Source: Hormiphora californensis
Taxonomy: Eukaryota > Ctenophora > Tentaculata > Cydippida > Pleurobrachiidae
Assembly (NCBI GenBank): GCA_020137815.1
Contig: CM035350.1
Span: forward strand, 10,080,947-10,144,946
DNA: 64,000 nt
Direction: 5' to 3'
Positions 49,748 to 64,000 of this stretch are shown piece after piece. Numbering within the stretch: position 1 is the first letter of the stretch; every line of letters starts with the position of its first letter. Under the pieces are notes generated by a model that was not told the DNA's origin, did no database searches, and was given only the letters and a program-made list of their open reading frames with translations. The position numbers and the translations under genes are program-made.

Positions 49748-50833
49748 TGGCCCAAATTAAAGGGAGGGTACGTTGGCCTTCTTTTCACCCAGAAGTTTAA
49801 TTTCAATCACTCTGATATTTTGACACAATGTCTGCATGGTTACTCATTCGAGGAATCCGAAGTTTCAGCCCTCTGGATAAAAGTCTTTTTTCTCGACAGA
49901 ATGAAATATGACGATGAACACCCAACAATTGGGACCATATTCGTACCAAAGTTTCAAAATTGTTTGGCTATCGATTTCCTTTCGAATGGGACCACGTTTG
50001 AGCTTAATTGGATCACACAAAATCGGCAGTGACCGTTTTGCAGCCTAGGTAAGTCATGTGATACCCAATCAAATTATGACGGTAGCAAAGAGCTTACATT
50101 TTAACGGATGCTGTATCGGGACACCTCCTCATTAGCAGACGTGCTAAGTGCTATAGACCGTTACACCTTCTATTGGCACCTTAGTATTGACCGCTATCTC
50201 TCATTAGTGTCAGATGACCAAACCTAGGTTAAGATAAACTAGACACTGTATCGATTGTGGGGCCAATTGAGCTCAAATTAGTCGCTTTTGAAAGGAAATC
50301 GATACCCGAAGGCGACTGTGAAATTCCCGGTTCCCAAAAAATTCCTTTTAAAAATTTCATTCAGGATTAATCCGTCGGAAAAATGAATTTTAAGATAGAG
50401 AGCTTAAATTCCGGCTAACATCAAAATTGATCAAGTGTAGTGGCCGTACAGATTTTTAGCGCCTGAATTTACCGATTTCTGGTGAAAATAGGTCAAAATC
50501 GATGTTTGGTAAAAAGTATCATCTTTAAATAACTTATTTCACCCACTAAACTTGATTCAATTTTAATAAAAATGCAGATTGCCATTTGTTGATACTTGCT
50601 CTATTGTATGGCAGTTTAAAAAAAAATAAAATCGAATTTAATCAAGAGAAAACCTCAAAAAACTCGAAAAACGAAAAATTGAGTTCATTAATGAACTTTC
50701 AACTTTTATGATTTGAAACTTCGGATTCCTCGAATGAGTAACCATGCAGACATTGTGTCAAAATATCAGAGTGATTGAAATTAAACTTCTGGGTGAAAAG
50801 AAGGCCAACGTACCCTCCCTTTAATTTGGGCCA
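49748..50833. mobile_element. 1.09-kb foldback DNA transposon (MITE) with 120-bp identical TIRs
   Basis: The 120 bases 49748-49867 (starting TGGCCCAAATTAAAGGGAGG) are the exact reverse complement of 50714-50833. A second, imperfect inverted pair lies further in (CTATCGATTTCCTTTCGAA near 49973 against TTTGAAAGGAAATCGATACC near 50290). There is no transposase; the only frame is a 70-residue one across the left arm. No clear target-site duplication at the arm ends. It sits between the 5' end of PAR-3 and the 3' end of NADSYN1. Confidence 0.9.
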
Positions 50834-50953
50834 CGCGGTATGTGAGGAATTATAATGTGAAAGCTTTGTATATCAAACCAGTATAAAAATAATATTAAAC
50901 ACATCACGTCCAAAATATAAATGCACTAATACAAAAATAAACAGCTATTATAA

Positions 50954-51021
50954 CAGTTGGACCCCGATTTACCGGGATGCTCAGTGGAAGGGTTTTGGCC
51001 CCGGTAAATCAGGGTCCGACT
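50954..51021. mobile_element. Tiny foldback element with CAGTYGGACCC-type ends
   Basis: CAGTTGGACCCCGATTTACC on the left is matched by CCGGTAAATCAGGGTCCGACTG on the right, with about 25 bases between. CAGT..ACTG ends resemble pogo/Tc1-like elements. It ends about 20 bases before the NADSYN1 stop codon region. Confidence 0.65.
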
Positions 51022-51042
51022 GCAGTATTATAAGGGAAGATG

Positions 51043-57439
<6,397 letters not shown>

Positions 57440-57995
57440 GGCTCCTACAACTGAGAGGTTGTGTTAATTGTCATTTAGGGGATAAGATTGGGAAGTTTTG
57501 GCATTTCTACAGTCAGGTTCAACATTATAGGTCATTTTGGGACAGGGTTTTGATGCCTCAGAGGCCATTTAATTGTAACTTAATTGACGTGACAGCTTTG
57601 ATAACACAGAAATATAAAATTCCTCTTTGACACCACTATTTCAAGCTAAAAGCAGTCTTCTTGGCCCACAGAAACCTCTTCCACAAAAAGTTTTAGAAAA
57701 ATTTGCAAAAAGTTGTCGTGAAAATTCGCAAACTCTGAGTTTTTGAGATTCTAATTTCTTAATATCATTCGCGCGCGCGGTAAAAACTACAAAATAGCGC
57801 GCGGAAACATTGCGCGTCGGAATTTCACCCCAACTCCTGTCTCCAGCGGAGACAACCATGCCCGTTGTCTGATGACCTCAGTTGCTTCTAACTATCCATG
57901 GCAACTCCCGAACCAGCCCACGGACTCGAACAACATAGAAAAAGGCACATCTAAAAGTTCTTTAAGTTTATCAAAAAGAAACATAACAAAAGCAA
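57440..57995. other. Short intergenic interval between NADSYN1 start and kinase-gene stop
   Basis: 556 bases hold the presumed NADSYN1 promoter and the 3' UTR of the upstream same-strand gene. A GCGCGCG patch is at 57770. I see no coding frame or recognisable core promoter. Confidence 0.5.
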
Positions 57996-63253
<5,258 letters not shown>

Positions 63254-64000
63254 CTAGAAGGAAACAATGCAAATTATAACATATCTTGCTAAGATCAAAT
63301 CTAGAAACAGCAAACTATAGGATCAACTGCACAACAGGAACAATGACAAACCAGGCGTGAAGATCAATCATTGTGGGAAACACGTGTGTGGGGCACACAT
63401 ATATTGTGGAGCCGCGGGCCTCTTTTGTTACACAATACACACACGCCGCCGAGAGATTGAGAGAAAGAGAGATGAGTGGAGATTGAGAGAAGGAGAGATG
63501 AGTGGAGATTGAGAGAAAGATGAGTGGAGATTGAGAGAGAGAGAGAAGTATAAGAGAGTTCAGAGGCTCAGAGCTTGATGAGAGATAGAGGAGGGGGGTA
63601 AGGAGCGTGAAACACAATCAAACTATTTGCCAGGGCGTTCTCATTACAGCGCTGGCAAGCGCTCCAGGGCCACTACTACAGCAAAACTCGTATAGCAACA
63701 CTCCAACAGTACCTACACTGTCAGTAACAACAGTACAACATAGCAGCATTATATTGAGGGGCGGAGGCAGTGAGAGAGAGCTAGTCCCCATACATGCTCT
63801 ACTACTACTCTACAACTTCGACTGCAGCGACATTATTGTAGAACTAGACAAGAACTTGGTGACGCAATAACTAGACATGGTGAGATCTAGACAGCGACAC
63901 TCCCTCCTTCTTGAGTAGAAAACTAGATTGTTCCACTACTAATACAATGAGAGCATGATCTAGATAGAGACATTGAGTATGAAGTTGTTGAGAGAATGCC
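63254..64000. other. Upstream part of the kinase gene, no exon seen
   Basis: 747 bases with a GAGATTGAGAGAAAGA-type tandem repeat at 63452-63545. I looked for kinase subdomains VII-IX on the - strand and found none; the preceding exon is probably beyond the window. Confidence 0.5.

Overview
The window is eukaryotic and metazoan. It is intron-dense: introns are often 80-200 bp, with GT..AG borders and consistent exon phases in every model below. It also carries TTAGGG-type interstitial repeats, many (GA)n/(CT)n microsatellites and minisatellites, and animal-specific genes such as PAR-3. Divergence from vertebrate families, compact genes and transposon content fit a non-bilaterian animal such as a sponge, but the taxon is inferred, not shown. 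All gene models were built by hand from splice signals, frame and family resemblance; no search was run.

Layout. (1) 39-12186, + strand: a scaffold with a FERM domain, a low-complexity linker and four clear PDZ domains (PTPN13/FRMPD2 group, with no phosphatase domain before the stop); its 5' end lies outside the window. (2) 12187-14248: minisatellites and microsatellites. (3) 14249-17990, - strand: a four-transmembrane protein with two alternative last exons. (4) 18192-19143, - strand: an intronless 4-hydroxy-2-oxoglutarate aldolase/DHDPS-family gene with one frameshift. (5) 19150-32245: a transposon-rich, apparently poorly polished stretch holding a foldback element, homopolymer runs and a degenerate - strand Ty3/Gypsy retrotransposon with two LTRs and a LINE fragment inside it. 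(6) 34731-36474, + strand: an unrecognised 283-aa gene. (7) 36696-49003, - strand: a complete PAR-3 (PARD3) homologue, with two very large phase-0 candidate exons in the intron that splits its N-terminal oligomerisation domain. (8) 49748-50833: a foldback transposon with 120-bp identical terminal inverted repeats. (9) 51043-57439, - strand: a complete nine-exon glutamine-dependent NAD+ synthetase (NADSYN1). (10) 57996-63253, - strand: the 3' part of a probable tyrosine kinase gene with two alternative C-terminal tails, one rich in tyrosine motifs.

Functional theme. The FERM-PDZ scaffold, the tetraspan membrane protein and PAR-3 are all of the kind used in cell polarity and junction organisation, and they lie within 50 kb; a kinase with adaptor-type tyrosine motifs is nearby. 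NADSYN1 and the aldolase are ordinary metabolic genes. The most unusual observations are the hidden PAR-3 exons, the alternative kinase tails, the alternative tetraspan ends, the perfect-arm foldback element, and a short repeat found in introns of three different genes.
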